The position numbers and the translations under genes were made by a program. A stretch of 64,000 nucleotides of DNA from Kryptolebias marmoratus (taxonomy: Eukaryota; Chordata; Actinopteri; Cyprinodontiformes; Rivulidae). This document shows, piece after piece, positions 12,533-24,334 of this stretch (position 1 is the stretch's first letter; each line of letters opens with the position of its first letter). The DNA is taken from contig NC_051452.1 of the NCBI RefSeq assembly GCF_001649575.2, forward strand, positions 16,236,884-16,300,883, read 5' to 3'. The notes beneath the pieces were generated by a model. That model made no database searches. It worked only from the letters and a program-made list of their open reading frames with translations, and was not told the DNA's origin.

Positions 12533-14559
12533 GGGACAGATTAATGTGTACTGGCATAATAGTTTGTGGTCTAATTCATGAGTACATATACTGTTATATG
12601 GCTTTGCTGTGACCCTACCAGAAAAAATGCTGAAGTGATTCAGGTGAAATTCTATTCATATTTATGTTTGCTTTTGACAGCACTGTTGCTCAAATTCCTA
12701 AAAATTACTACCTTGGGACTGGCTCTATAAGTCTGTCAAACTGTAAAATGCTGTAATCAGTTTTTACAACAAGTAGTAAAGTTTTATTACCACCAATGGT
12801 CCCTAACAGCTGAGAAAACAATCTTCTAAAAGAATGTTTTCTGTTGCATTTTCAAGTAGCAGCGAGAGGAAATTAAAGCGGAGTGAAAACAAATGGCATG
12901 CCCCATTAACCAAAAGCAAAGCTTAACTCAAATCTTCAACCCTATAAGCAAATGGTGTGCATCTGACTAAACTAAATATTGCCTGTAAAAATAAAACATT
13001 TTATAAATGTAAATTCTTGCTAACAATTTTAGAGACTTAATTTTTATCTTGTTAAAATAAATTATGTAATAAAACAACTTTAAATTACCTGTATTGTTAA
13101 CTCAATGAATTTAAATTAAATCAAAATTATTTGAGTTGTATGATTTCAGCATCTGATTTATCCATCTTTGTACTGTCTCAGTGGGTCATCTTTGCAGATG
13201 CTAACTAAAACTAAACTAGAAATATTTTTTGTCTACATGCAGGTTTATGTCTTGTTTATTCTACATAAATACAATTTATGAAAGATTTATAAAAAGGGAG
13301 GTTGCAGACATGTCCAAGTGGGCAACATGCAAGATCTCTATTATAGTTATGACTTCCAGGAGCTTTGTCCAAAGTGTCGGTGGTTCCTGCTGCAGAGGCA
13401 ACCCAAGGATTTGTTGGTGGGCACCAGCAGTGATGTTAGCTGTCAAGCTGAGGAAGGAGACCTTTAAGGCTTGGTAGTCCTGGTGGTCTACTAATGCAGT
13501 TCAGTGGCCAGTTAGGGTGCAGCTTCTGTAAATGCAAAAGCTAAAACTCGAGTTTGGATGGAATTCGGGGAGGTCCTACAGATTACCTTTTTTAGGCAAA
13601 CCGGCATACAGTTCAGTTGTTCTATTGGTTTGACCTAGAACTTGCAGACCCAGATTAGGAATATTAGTAATTGTGGAAAGAACACTGTGAAAGTCTTAAT
13701 CTCACTATCATGTCCACCGATTAAGAGGCAGAGTCTGGGGGTTCAGGAAAGGTGAGTACATTACATAGAGGTTTCCAAGTTACCTGGTGTTGGGGCACCA
13801 GGAGTAGACAAGATTCACCCTGATAATGCCGAAGGCTCTGGATGTTGTGGGACTTTCATGGTTGACATACCTTGTCATTGCTACCTGGAGGACTTGGTTA
13901 AATGCCTGTAGAGGCATATCCTTTTTGGTTCGCAGCCAGGAGCAAAGATACTCAGAACTTGAGTAGGACCCGGAACTTGAGCAGCAGCAGCAGTGAACCA
14001 AAGGAGCCAGGAGCAAAGACAGTTCAAGGGGGTAGCCAAAGTCCACCCTGGCAGGCATGGCAGTTCAGGAAGACAGTCTAGGGCCTGCCCAGACAGATGA
14101 GTCAGTTCAAGAGGGCAGCCTGTGGTCTGCCCAGAAAGACAAGACAGAGAGATTGCCAGCATATGAATTGCCTTGCCATATGAACCTGGTGTGGCAGAGA
14201 AGGGGCATGACATCTTTGAAGACTGGAGTCAACAGAAGCATGTGCACCATAACAACAGGTACTGAGTTTGGTGGAGTTGCATCTGGCAGGACCCTCCCGG
14301 ACTTAGAACCTGGAACTTCAGTAGCAGCAGCAGCAGTGACCTGACCAGGGGTCACAGCAACAGCAACGGACTAAGGAGGGGACATTACGGGACCTGAGGC
14401 AACAGCTTTGACTCTGTGGATGATGGCTTGGATGTAGACCAGGTTTTTCTTGATGTAAGGTAAGATGAGCAATTGTGTATGAGCCAGAATTATTTCTTCC
14501 ACTAAGGTGAAAGAAAACAGTTTTCATCTGATATCTGGACATCCAGTCATAGCTTCCTT

Positions 14560-15152
14560 AGTGTCTTTAAGTTGTCCAAGAGTTGATTTGTCTCCTAAGT
14601 ACTCAGGCTGCTTGCTGGATCTTTGATTGATCAGACCCTAATGCAATAAATGCGGTTGGTTGGTTGAGGGCCCAAGAATATAGGCAGCAGGTGACAAACA
14701 GGCAGAGAAGTTTAAATCCAAAGGTTTTAATTAACTAGGCTAAAAATCCAGAGTGACAATAAAACAGGACTGACCTGGACTGACCTGACCTTACACATGA
14801 GGATCTGACAGAGCCTGAGTGAAAATTAGAAGCTTTTATCTATTGGAAGGCATGATTGGCAAGTTAAAGTAGGTGAGTTGATTGCAATTAGCTGGTGAAT
14901 GCAAATAGCTTGTCATACAGGTAAGTAAGATAAGGCAAGACAGGGGAGCTGAGGGAAACTATGAGCAGGAACATGAAACAAAAATAAACCAAACTGCCAG
15001 GCTGAACAGGGAACAAAACCATAGATTACTAGAAACAGAAAGCACTGGCAGAAATAAACTGAACATACTCATAAACAAAGTACAGAGAATAAGAACAGGA
15101 AAATAATTAGATATTCTAACAAAACCACAATGAAATCACAACACCGTGACAC
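14560..15152. mobile_element. Possible solo LTR or other insertion inside the dead LINE
   Basis: The stretch between the LINE pieces contains no LINE sequence. It ends CACAACACCGTGACA, and its A-rich, CAGG- and GACCTGACC-rich text resembles fish LTR DNA. I cannot define its left edge or a target-site duplication. The neighbouring 13980-14350 contains two CAG-rich blocks (AGCAGCAGCAGCAGTGA at about 13980 and a similar one near 14322), also unclassified. Confidence 0.3.
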
Positions 15153-15651
15153 TGTTTGCAACTTTGGATTAAAGTCAAGCTCGTTTACGATGCAAGTTGG
15201 ACTCCACTGGTTTTGAACCTTTTCACTGATTCTGTTTGTGATTTTCATTAGCGGATTCTCGAGGTGAAGTGGCAGAAAGAAGGGTCTGTGGTTTAGAAGC
15301 CCTAAGGTCTAATATTTGCTTTTTGCCGATGATGTGGTTTTGTTGCCATGTTCAAGTCATCAGAGTGCACTGAAGCAGCTTGCAACCAAATGTGACGTGG
15401 ATAAGTGTCACCTCAAATTTGTAAGGCTGTGGTTTCTAACCGGCAAAAATAAAATGTTTGCGCCTTAAGCAACGAAGTTGATGTCTGATGTCCTGTTCAC
15501 GAGTGATAGCAAGATGGAACAAGAGCTGGACCAATAGATTGGGGCTTCATCTGCATTAATAAGGGTGCTGCTCCAATTTGTCTTGGTTAAAAAGAAGCTC
15601 ATCTGAAAGGCCAAACTCTCAATTTACTGGCCTATCTATATTCCAACTTTT

Positions 15652-15832
15652 GGGGCTGTGGTAGCTTGGTGGTCAGTGCTGCAGTCTTGTAATCCTGAGG
15701 CTGCAAGTTTGAGCCCAGATTGCGGCAGGAAGGGCATACGGCGTAAAACAACTGCCAAATTGTTCATGCAAGTTTGCTTGCTCTGGTAACCCCTGAAGAA
15801 GGGAGCAGCCAAAAGGACATAATCGTCATCAA
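15652..15832 (+). mobile_element. tRNA-derived SINE with intact 16-base target-site duplication
   Basis: The 181-base element starts GGGGCTGTGGTAGCTTGGTG, with an A-box-like TAGCTTGGTGG and a B-box-like GTTTGAGCCC. It is flanked by the identical direct repeat CTATATTCCAACTTTT at 15636-15651 and 15833-15848. The interrupted sequence is the dead LINE, so this insertion is later than the LINE. A second copy of the family is at 49851-50012. Confidence 0.88.
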
Positions 15833-17744
15833 CTATATTCCAACTTTTTTCTAAAGTTCATAAGGTTTGGATCATGACCAAGTGACAGAAATAAGTTTCC
15901 GCCCTCAGGAGGTTAAATACTGAAAGTGTGAGAAGCTCAGTCATCCAGGAAGATCTTAGAATAAACCCACTTCTCCTTTTCTTCAGATGTTAATGTGGGG
16001 AAAAAAAAGCAGTTTACCAAATGTGGAAGAGAACTGCAGAGTTTAACTGTCGGCCAGGATCTTGTGTTAAAAGTGTTAAGTTGTTCTTGCCAGGAACTTC
16101 TCAGAATAATGTGTTTGTAAGTAATAAGACAGTTCCTGGAAAACTGTCTAGTGTTTGTTCTAGGTGGAATGTGATCGGTCTGGGGCAAGCTGACCCAGCT
16201 GTCCATGCTGGGTTCCTGTAAGTGACGTAGGAGTTATGTAACAATCTGACCAATCACGAACTGGTCAGAAATACGCAATACACACTAATGTATTGTGTCT
16301 GTTTAAATACGCCCAGTCTCAAAGATACTTTGGGATCTTCTGTGGTATTTCTGAAGATGATAAGTTGTGACAATTAAAAGGTCCCCCGTGTTCGGCAGAA
16401 GAGAAATGGTGATTGCTCATTTATTTCTGTGTAAGAACTGCCTTTAAAACCTACATTAACTGAGGTGGTTCAGGCATTTGATAGAAATGCCTAATAGCTA
16501 TCTTCCTTTGGAGGTTTCACATGCAAGTCTCACTGAAAGGAGATGCTGGAACAGGTCCACAACTCACTGGAGGGACTTTAAATCCCTTCTTGCCTGGGAG
16601 CTAATCAAGATCCACTAAGAGGAGCTGGAGATTGTTCCTGGAGCAACGGGAATAACCAATAATTACTGACACCCAAAATACTTAAATTGGTTAACATGCA
16701 CTCTTTTTTTCCACCCTGAAACTTCAGTGAAACAACTGATGACTAATCTTGATTAGTTTATCATTTGTCAAGGCATTAAATGTTCAGTTCCTTACTACAT
16801 GGTTCACAGTTCCCTTAAAGTTAAGAATTTAGTCTCCCTCTATGGTGTTGTATCTCCTTCACAAGGATACGCTGATGTTGTATATTGGAATGCACCAATA
16901 AGATACTCTGATCTTTAACTAACCCTAAGAGACTTCTATATACTGTGCATGGGTCTTCAAAGATTTTCCCTGCCTTTAAAAATACCGATCTACCTCTAAA
17001 CAACCCTAATTAACATGATACAGTATGCTTGTTTAGTGAATTCAAATTGCTGTTTGCTTTTTTACTTGACACTATATCACTACTCTAATTACTAGCTAAC
17101 CAGCAGAGACAAGAAAATTCTGCTAATAAATAAAAGTTAGGCACATAACCCCACCAAATATTTTTTTTTGCTTAAATAAAACCCCAAGTGATATGAAAAC
17201 ATGTCAGAAAAAAATATCTACATGATATTCTAATGTTTAGACAAACAAGATGCAGCTAAGATGCTATTTTTATTATTAAACTGTTATTTTACATAATTTT
17301 TATCAGCCTTCTGTTTTCTATCTTGTAAAATTAAATCTTTATTCAAAGCAGCAGTAGACTGTACCTTCAGGGACATAAAGCCAAATAGCAAGCTTGCCTT
17401 TTCATTGAAAACTTGTGATTTTTTTTTTAAACCCCAATTGGTATCTACTGAACAGGCTGAGAGTTTGCTAGATCTACACAGCTGTCAGTGTAACTGTTCT
17501 TGTTTTAGTTCCTCTTTTGCAACTTTTTCTGTTAAAAGCGCTGACCTTGTTGAGATCAGTATTCTCTATAGGGAATACTAAGCCTGTGGACAAAAAAGCA
17601 AAATATAATTTCTGAGCTGCTGGTTAGGGCTTAGGTGTGAAATGATGGTATATTTAGGTTAGAGCTATACTGTTGGGAAAAAGAAAGTTCAACCTCCTTC
17701 AGTTCTAGGGCTTTATGTATCAGCACAAGATAAAATTATAAAGC

Positions 17745-18600
17745 TGTTTGTAAAAAGTCTACACCATGATTTGAATAGTTGAAGAACCACCTCTAGTGGC
17801 AATAGCTTAAAGTAGTTTTTTTTTCTTTATGACTGTATCAGGATCTCACATGGTTGTGGAGTAAATTTAGCCTACTCTTCTTTTTCTCTTTTTTGCTTCA
17901 GTTCATTGAGGTTTGCAGACATTTGTTTCTACTCAGCTCTCTTACGGACCCACTACAGCATTTTAATCAGATTGAGGTTTTGGATTTTGACTGGAAAAAA
18001 ATTAAATATTTTCTTTTTGAGCCATTCTGTCATAGATTAGATACTGTGTTTGGGATCATTGTACTGTTGCATCATGACTCACTTTGGTTCAGTCTTCAAC
18101 TGTCAGACAGATGGCCTCACATTTGACTCTAGAATCCTTTGATCTACAGAGATGCTCATCTCAATGACAGCAAGGTGCCTAGGCCTTGTGGCTGCAAAAC
18201 AAGCCCAAATAATCATCCCTCCCCCACTTTGCTAGACAGTTACTATGAAGTGTCTGTGCTGATTTGTTGTGCTTGTATCTTACCAAATATGGTACTTTAT
18301 GTCCTATGCCAGATTGATGGGCAGCAACAGTTGCTTCTCTAAGGTTTTTGCTGATGTCTTTCTTCCTTGGTGTTGTAGGTGTTGTGTTAACACACACATG
18401 TATGCTCCAGAGCAGCAAGCTGACAGGAGTCCTGCTTTTATGATGCACTGATCATGATCAGTTAAGCAATAGATTTGATCAGCAGCTCCTGGCAGATATT
18501 GAGCCTCTTAAATCCTGTGGAAGAAGCAAGAGTTTATTTCATATTTTATGTACAGCTTTTTCCATTGTAGCTTAACTTTTACCTAATAAATAATAATATT
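17745..18600 (-). mobile_element. Tc1-like DNA transposon, internally deleted, antisense to dmd
   Basis: Read on the minus strand, 18448-18179 starts like a Tc1 transposase: KDISKNLREATVAAHQSG followed by GIGHK, the usual N-terminal helix-turn-helix region. The + strand text from about 17860 to 18450 (TTCATTGAGGTTTGCAGAC, GGATCATTGTACTGTTGCAT, CAGATTGATGGGCAGCAACA) is the reverse of the transposase gene with the middle missing. It is not functional. The same family is at 38810-39175, and a sense copy at 57180-57690. Confidence 0.75.
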
Positions 18601-19513
18601 TTGGAATATGTTGGGGGTTTGTGCACACTTGTGGTTAAATAATTGTAAAATCTTGTAAAGACCAGATTATTTTAATCATGTTCTGATACGTTAAACCCTA
18701 GAAATGAAAGAGGGTGACCTTTCTTTTTCCTATGACAGTAGGTATAAACTGGTATTGTTGAGGGGCTGTGTAGGCCGTTCAAAATGATTAGGAGTCAGTA
18801 GAAACCCAGTAAGAATAACTCTTCATTTGTGGGTTTGTGACTGTATGTTTACAACCCTGCAATTAAGAAGTGGGTGAGCAAAATCCCACTGGAGCAAATC
18901 AGTCTGTTTATCACAGTGTCTGCCTTCAAACACACACTTACACAAAGCACTGGGAAAAAAACTCTGTTTTTCCAGTATTATAACAAAAAGAGGTTATATA
19001 TGTAAATCTATTCTTATACATTTTATATCCATGATTATTGAGTTTCAAAGGGGCACATTTTGCTTATTAAATACTGCTTTTTATTTCAAATTAAATCAAG
19101 GTCACATAGTAAAGAGATGTTTGTGTTTGTGTTCAGTTCCCTTTAAATATGATAAGGGTCTCGATCTTTGCAGGTAGAGTAAGCCTTTAACTGAAGCCTG
19201 AGATTAATTAGAGTTGCTGATAATATTTAGAAATTTGTCCTGCATGCTGATAAACCATTATTAATTCTGCTCAGCTGTTTCCCCTTTCGTAGCTTATAGC
19301 TCTCATTATATCTGTGATAAATGAGCAGTGCTTCAGGTGGGAGTTTTGTCTTGGGCTTATTTTTAGAAAAACAAAACCGAAACACATATTAAAATGACTT
19401 GTGATCAGTTGAGATAAGCAAAAGTTCAGAAAGTGGATTAGTACATACAGTAATACATAAGTTTTGGGGTTTTGCAATGTAGGAATGCAGATAGACAGGA
19501 AAAGAATCAATTA

Positions 19514-19516
<3 letters not shown>

Positions 19517-19548
<32 letters not shown>
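19517..19548. repeat. (TA)n microsatellite
   Basis: Sixteen uninterrupted TA units in intron 22, in AT-rich surroundings. Confidence 0.95.
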
Positions 19549-19549
<1 letters not shown>

Positions 19550-20304
19550 CTTCAATTCATTAAATGTGTAAACTGTGTGGTTCTTTATTCAATATTAATG
19601 TATTTTGGAACAATAACTCAATAATTGAAACATTAACTTTGGTCATCCACAAGTAGAATGCACTTTATACAATTGAAGTGAAGCAACAACATTATTGTGT
19701 TTACAGGAGACTTATTATTGATGGCCATTTAATTTTATAATTATTACACTGTAAATGATGTCTGAATATTTCTAGAAAAACAAAGCAAACATCTAAGAGA
19801 GTTTCTATTTGACAGAATAAGACTTGCAGGCAATGGTTTATGGTTGGTTGATTTCAAATCAAAAATGTATACTTAAATGGACACTATAGTCCTGTGTCGG
19901 GTGCTGGTCTTCGTACTTATGTCAAATGTACCCCCACCACATACGTAGCAGGTATTATTTTGCACAAGATAGTTTTGTTTACAGAAATTGTACCAATTGG
20001 ATATGAAATTGTTATCATTTCTAACCCATACACTTATCATTATAAGCACCACTAGCTGTTTCCATTTCGTGACACATCAACTTTTGGCTCATTGAGTGTT
20101 TCGACCATCACCATTAGATACTCTCTCCCAAAAAAGACCCAGGCCTTGGTGTGTGTAGCCAATTGGATTTATCGGTGTGGATAAAGAAGCAAGTTTGGTT
20201 TTAGGTTAGACTTAAGCATTTAATTACCATCCTTCTCTCATATCTGCACTTATGCATTGGTGTTAATGGTATGGTTTTTAAATAGTTCAAGAAGTACCTG
20301 CCAT

Positions 20305-20645
20305 ATAAGTAAGTAAACATTTATTTGTATAGCACATTTCAGTAGCAAGGCATTCAAAGTGCTTTACATCATAAAAACATCAGTAGAATTACATTACAAT
20401 CATCAAAAACATCATTACAATCATCCAAAAAAAATCATAAAAATCATCAGCAGATACACTTGATAAATCAAGTGGGGATGGTCAATATGTAATAAGATAT
20501 TTTGTTCAGGGCAGCTTTACACCTGAAATTGTTTGCGGACTACTAATCAAAGGCAGCTCTAAACAGGTGAGTTTTCAGCCTCAATTTAAAGGAATTTATT
20601 GTTTTCCGGGAGTTTGTTCCAAATTGATCCCATACATCCCGGCAC
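20305..20645 (-). mobile_element. 3' end of an L2-like LINE, antisense
   Basis: The sequence TTTGTATAGCACATTTCAG then AGCAAGGCATTCAAAGTGCT and GACTACTAATCAAAGGCAGC is nearly the same as at 24357-24562, where it is joined to reverse transcriptase. Only the 3' untranslated part and the last codons (GAGTTTTCAGCCT...) remain. It is a 5'-truncated copy. Confidence 0.8.
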
Positions 20646-21290
20646 CCTATCGGGATAAGAATAAAGGCATTCCTAACTAAACTAAATCATGGTGGTCACA
20701 TGCAGCAAGAATCACTGAAACAATATTTTTCCCATTACACTGAACAAACAATCAACTTGGACTAAAACAAAGTGAGTAAGGTGAAACCCCAACAACAAAA
20801 TAACCAAAGTAGCAATTATAACTCAAACTCAAAAAACAATCTAAGCAACCAGTAACAAAGCACAAGCTTCTTACTCAGAAGCACTAGAGTCAGGAGTGTA
20901 AATCAAACTGTTAAAGCAGAGCCAAAGGGTGGAAGTTCAAATTACAATAAGTTAGCCCACAACAGTCAACAAGAAGCTGCAGCAAACAAAGTGTGTGGGT
21001 GTGGGGGTGGGGGCTCAGCTGTACAAAGTTTGTTCCTAAAGCTGTCCCACTGGAGCAACGAGTCCAGGAGCCTCTTATAGGGTGCAGGTGGTTCTCATTG
21101 TCATATAATTGGCTTGTCCTCTCCTGCTGGTCCAATAGGGTTGCTCTGCAGGTACCAGGCAACCAGTCAGTGGGGTGTGCTCCCACAGCTGAATCTACAC
21201 ACAAAAAAAAAAAAACAGACTACATAGCTTCTATAGGCCTAAGGCTGTAACAAAGTGGCTACAAACATAAAAATGCTGCAGCTTAACTTT

Positions 21291-21560
21291 AGTACTTGTT
21301 TTTAAAAGACTTAATGGTAATGCACCACCTTGTCAGTCAGAACTTTTACATTGTCATCCTCCAACCAGCACTCTTAATTCAACTTTTCTGGGCCTTTTGT
21401 ATGTTCCCAGATTCACGTTGAAAACCAGACGTGACAAGCGTTTTCGGTGGTGGCCCCCAATCTGTTGTACAGCCTACCCCTGCGAGTTAGAGTTGCTCAG
21501 ACCATCTATCACTTTAAATTTACAGTGAAAACCCATTTGTTTCACTGGCTTTTATTTCTT
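21291..21560 (+). mobile_element. LINE reverse transcriptase C-terminal fragment, sense
   Basis: Translation in broken frames gives VLVFKRLNGNAP, LGLLYVPRFTLKTRRDKRF and further text like the conserved end of L2/CR1-type fish LINEs (compare the 24545-25015 copy: LNGLAPQYI and IPRTRIKHGEAAF). Stops and shifts are frequent. The flanks show no clear edge. Confidence 0.55.
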
Positions 21561-22389
21561 GGTCAGCAGGACATCGGGATTGTTACTGTGCAAGTTTGTT
21601 TTATTTATTTATTTTTTAAACTTTAGTTTCATGTGCCCCTTTTATTGCATTTGAGTTCACTTACTGATTTTATATTGTACAGTTTGTGTAGCATTTAGTC
21701 AGCAAAAGTTGTTTTTTAATGTACTGTAGAAACAAATTTTGGCTTGACTCTGTTTATTTGTTTATGTCAAGTACTGATATGTGTGAAACATATCAGTACA
21801 AGGTTAAAAATCAGTAGGTCAAGCTACTACTGCTAGTTTTAATGTCTGTTAGAATGATGGTACTTGGAGAGCTTGGTATTTTCTAAGGTGGTACTTGTTA
21901 TGAAAAGTTTAGGGACCACTGGTCTAAACCCATCACTGTATGTCTGAAAATGGACTCTAAACTAAGATTATCTTATGATGAGAAGGAATGGAGTAATCGT
22001 TATCATATGATATTGTGAGCCCTTGTGTGATTTGTTAGTGCTTGAACTATATGTTGTGAACAATTCTCAGCTATAACCACATTGGCTAAGTTATAGCCAT
22101 TTTGTGTTTGCTAAGGCTGCTTAGCTGTGGTGGCTTTCCTGAATAGGGTTGACTCAAAAAGCTAATCAGTTGTTGTCTGATGCAGGCAAAGGGAGGCAGC
22201 GAGAACGATGGAAAAAAATGATATTTAATTTAGAAACTGAAAGATGAAACTAGGAGAACTCAAACAATACCAGAACTAAATGCAGGGAAAACAGAGACAA
22301 AGCATCCAAACATTTTGGGCTATGACAATTGTAGATGTTTATCTAGTTATTACTTTCTGAGAGCAATAACTAAAAAGGTAGGAATATAA

Positions 22390-22860
22390 AAAACAGCGTT
22401 AGCTTACCCTGTAATGTTTATGCAGTCTGTCCCCCAGCTGAAGGCACTGTTAAGTCTAAATTCTCCGGCGGATAAAAGTTGTCCTACTCCTCGCAACAAT
22501 CGCGGCATCCAGAGCATTTCTTCCACTGCGCCTCTCTTCCTGAGGTGTCAGGAGAATCCCCATAAGTTTAATAAACTGTAACAACACAGGGCCAAGGTTG
22601 TCCATAGCGCTTCTGTTGTTTCCACAAATGGCACCAAGTTTCGGTAGCACAACCGAAACTTGCAACCCCACCGCCTTCCCAAATTCCATGCACCACCTAA
22701 CAACCCCCCACCCCTCCCACAACAAAGGAAGGCATTCCTCTGCTACCGAGCAAACTGTTCGGTGGAGACGCAATGCATTTTTTATAAAGCCCAGCAGAGT
22801 AGAGTAGAGCGGGACTTCTGAAATAGAGCCAGTGGAAAAGGGGCAAAAGAGACCCCAACT
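22390..22860 (-). pseudogene. Coding-like fragment, probable DNA-transposon protein
   Basis: The minus-strand frame 22773-22456 (105 residues) is compositionally unlike the AT-rich intron. It contains MDNLGPVLLQFIKLMGIL followed by LTPQEERRSGRNALDAAIVA. I do not recognise it firmly; a PIF/Harbinger-type or similar transposon accessory frame is my guess. It has no visible splice structure of its own and no inverted repeats that I could define. Confidence 0.35.
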
Positions 22861-23070
22861 GGACTTTTAAGAATTACAGCTGTCCAAAATTTTGCCATTC
22901 AGACACCAACAAAATGGACTGCATTTTGCCAACCGTCACTGAAACTGAGCTCAGACTTCCTGTACTTTGTTTGCTGTCAACATGTCTGCCTGTAGAAAAG
23001 TATCTACAGACTAAAGTGCATCACTCATTCATTTGTCATCTCCATCTCTATCCATTTGTCTCCCTCTCAG

Positions 23071-23171
23071 GCTCTCCAGGTGGCTCTGGCTGAACACCAG
23101 GGAGAAGTGGACTACCTGACTTCAGCTGTGGAGCAGGTCTTCCAGAAAGCTCCGCCAGACATCAGCCAAAG
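23071..23171 (+). CDS. dmd: dmd exon 23, first half (split exon, repeat R6)
   Basis: 101 bases in phase 0, acceptor CCCTCTCAG, donor AAAG|GTAAAA. It encodes ALQVALAEHQGEVDYLTSAV and continues through KAPPDISQ, with the final AG being two bases of an Arg codon. It matches the first 101 bases of human exon 23 (recalled peptide ends KKAPSEISRK). The exon then stops in phase 2 where the human exon runs on for another 112 bases. Together with 26573-26684 it sums to exactly 213 bases, the human exon length, so this is a split of one exon and not missing sequence. Confidence 0.93.
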
Positions 23172-23504
23172 GTAAAATTCGTGAATATTTCATTCTTTTG
23201 AAAGAGAGAGTTGAACAAGATGGGGATTCGCAACAAATTCCACCATGGATCATTGTGCAGTGTAGCAGTTTTCATCCCTTTTAAAAGCATTAAAATATAA
23301 TGCTCTCAGTACTGATATGCAAGTTATAACAGGCTGTAATTGTTGGAAAGATATAATTTGTATGTCTTGAGTTGTCCATTTTTTTGTTTTGTTTTTTGTA
23401 TTTTTTTAATAAAACAAATTCACAACATAAAGCTCTTATTTAATTCCAGAATATTTAAAGATTAGCTATAAATTGTAATCAAATTCTGTATATCATCTAT
23501 GGTT

Positions 23505-23600
23505 GCAAAGGGGCAGAATATTTCAAGAAATTTTCCAGAAACTTCCCATTGGAAGTTAAGCTATGAAATTTTGGAAATACTTCAAATTATTATAAGAATT
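23505..23600. mobile_element. Fragment of a GGTTGCAAA-type hAT element
   Basis: ATGGTTGCAAAGGGGCAGAA, then TTTTCCAGAAACTTCCC and GGAAGTTAAGCTATGAAATT, resembles the left end of the element at 50578-51989 (AAGGTTGCAAAGGGGTTGAA ... GGAAAGTTAAACTAGGAAG). The right end is missing. Confidence 0.6.
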
Positions 23601-23689
23601 TAAAAAAATTGTTATTTTATTTACATAAAACAAAACAAGGTTCAGCCAATTGCATTTCAGCCTAAATAGAAAATGCTAAAACACTGCAT

Positions 23690-24225
23690 ATTACCTTCAA
23701 CACAGCATTCGCACTGCAAAACATAGTGGTGGCAGCTTCATGCTGTGAGGATGCTTTTCTTCAGTACAGGCAGGAAAGCTGGTCAGAGTGGATGGGATAT
23801 TGGATGGAGCTAAATACAGGCCAGTCCTGGAAGAATACCTGTTAGAGACTGAAACAGACTTGAGACTGGGGCAAAGGTTTACCTTGCAGTAGGACAATGA
23901 CCTGAAACATCCAAACAGAGCTACAATGGAATGAGTTAGATCAAAGCGTATTCATGTGTTAGAATGACCAGGTCATAGTCCAGATCGAAATCCAACTGAG
24001 AATCTGTGGGAAGACTTGAAAACTGCTGTTCACAGACAATCACTGTGCAATCTGACTGAGCTTGAGCTATTTTGTAAAGAATGGGCAAATTTTTATTCTG
24101 TAGCACATTAAAGCTGGTAGAGACAAACCCAGAAATCCCAGTAAAATACTTAAAAGTTTGTAGTTGTAATGTAAAAATGTGGAAAAAGTCAAAGGACATG
24201 AATACTTTCTCAAGACACTGTAGTA
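23690..24225 (+). mobile_element. Tc1-like transposon, 3' half, sense
   Basis: Sequence such as GTGGTGGCAGCTTCATGCTG, AGGACAATGACCTGAAACAT and CAACTGAGAATCTGTGGGAA gives the DD34E-transposase end: QDNDxKH, then PNPTENLWEDL-like text with frame breaks. It ends AATACTTTCTCAAGACACTG followed by TA, the usual Tc1 terminus. The 5' half is absent. It is inactive. Confidence 0.8.
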
Positions 24226-24334
24226 TGGCCAGAGAAAAAAAATAGAAACTAAGTACAAAAACAAATTCCTTTAAAACTTCTTGAATAAGTTACACATGAC
24301 CTTAAAGTCCTACAAGAATTGAGGAAATGGGTCA

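Larger units (their letters stand above)
13330..16690 (+). mobile_element. Decayed LINE (same family as 31771-32133), broken by insertions
   Basis: Pieces of one non-LTR family lie in order on the + strand: a segment from ACTTCCAGGAGCTTTGTCCA to GGAATTCGGGGAGG (13349-13575); a reverse transcriptase segment with TTTTTGCCGATGATGTGG (FADDVV box) at about 15320; AACTCTCAATTTACTGGCC at about 15615; GAGAAGCTCAGTCATCCAGG at about 15930; and a last piece at about 16535-16650. The block around 15930 matches the reverse complement of the younger copy near 32090. A SINE and LTR-like or unclassified DNA (about 13990-15150) interrupt it. It is full of stops. Confidence 0.7.
3871..23070 (+). other. dmd: dmd intron 22 (19.2 kb, transposon-rich)
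   Basis: This is the largest intron in the window. It holds an L2-like LINE (3990-6512), related direct repeats near 6560 and 7180, a foldback (8346-8852), a retroposon tail (11406-11524), a palindromic DNA transposon (11658-12532), a broken LINE with an inserted SINE (13330-16690), Tc1-like remains (17745-18600), two LINE 3' ends (20305-20645, 21291-21560) and a coding-like DNA-transposon fragment (22390-22860). The stretches 7320-8340, 8860-11400, 12540-13300, 16700-17740, 18610-20300, 20650-21290 and 21560-22380 are mostly AT-rich intronic DNA in which I see no gene. Confidence 0.85.

Noticed and set aside
13780..14545. Several frames of 74-110 residues on both strands
   Set aside because: They lie in decayed LINE and CAG-rich unclassified DNA, overlap one another in different frames and show no protein family.
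15652..15832. tRNA gene
   Set aside because: Box A and box B are recognisable but the cloverleaf is not, and flanking duplications with a non-tRNA body show it is a SINE.
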